Of a stretch of DNA of 54,321 nt, positions 52,882-54,321 are shown piece after piece. Under the pieces are notes generated by a model. That model ran no database searches and was not told the origin of the DNA. It saw only the letters and a program-made list of their open reading frames with translations. Position 1 is the stretch's first letter. Every line of letters starts with the position of its first letter. The stretch spans positions 1-54,321 of the forward strand of contig PKRG01000018.1 of NCBI GenBank assembly GCA_017577575.1, written 5' to 3'. The DNA comes from Acidimicrobiia bacterium (GTDB lineage Bacteria > Actinomycetota > Acidimicrobiia > Spongiisociales > ZC4RG35). Position numbers and translations under genes: made by a program.

Positions 52882-54321
<1,440 letters not shown>

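Overview
The window is high-GC DNA from a bacterial chromosome. The evidence points to an actinobacterium: strong G/C bias at third codon positions, many GTG starts, very tight gene packing with GTGA/ATGA stop-start overlaps, a complete GlgE-type maltosyl-glucan cluster with a TreS-maltokinase fusion, a probable F420-type PPOX flavoprotein, a DrrA-type ABC transporter, and a SigG-like ECF sigma factor with a SnoaL tail. The class cannot be fixed from sequence reading alone; an environmental Acidimicrobiia-like lineage is a guess. I see no tRNA, rRNA, CRISPR array or prophage.

Layout. (1) 1-2051 is a mobile-element scar: the 5' part of a zinc alcohol dehydrogenase runs in frame into the C-terminal part of an IS110-type transposase, which abuts an ISL3-type transposase that has lost its C-terminus, which in turn abuts the N-terminal part of a sensor histidine kinase. 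(2) 2141-5429 holds a TRIC/UPF0126 channel-like protein, an unusual membrane-anchored ComEC-like metallo-hydrolase with a ComEA-like helix-hairpin-helix tail, and its DUF3006 neighbour. (3) 5472-13851 is a recC-recB-recD operon. (4) 13855-19708 is regulators and small operons with clear operator-like palindromes: ArsR plus an SRPBCC protein, TetR plus xthA divergent from an ABC exporter, and HxlR divergent from a chain of small ORFs ending in a lipoprotein. (5) 19777-31619 is a YczE-like membrane protein followed by glgB-malQ-glgX-glgE-treS/mak, which would make, remodel and break down alpha-glucan and connect it to trehalose through maltose and maltose-1-phosphate. (6) 31691-39204 is mixed housekeeping: a membrane protein, a WYL regulator, a small ORF, the ECF sigma factor, a frameshifted PLP decarboxylase, a LysE exporter, an AlkZ-like protein, two DUF202 proteins and a UlaG-like metallo-hydrolase. 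(7) 39208-44193 runs on the minus strand: MFS transporter, PaaI thioesterase, an unrecognised protein, a DUF7715-like protein, threonine aldolase and FabH-like synthase. (8) 44248-48415 holds a DUF445 protein, a PPOX flavoprotein and the helicase HrpB. (9) 48417-54321 is a minus-strand run: a proton-pumping pyrophosphatase cut by the window edge, a DUF4440 protein, a sulfotransferase, a two-domain histidine phosphatase, a methyltransferase and a PIN-PhoH ATPase.

Most of the window is ordinary core genome. The least conventional items are the three-part metallo-hydrolase at 2971-5178 with its DUF3006 neighbour, the chain of coupled small ORFs under an HxlR-type palindrome at 18538-19240, the tandem histidine phosphatase in a sulfotransferase/methyltransferase operon, and the layered IS scar with a hairpin that covers the ISL3 transposase ribosome-binding site.
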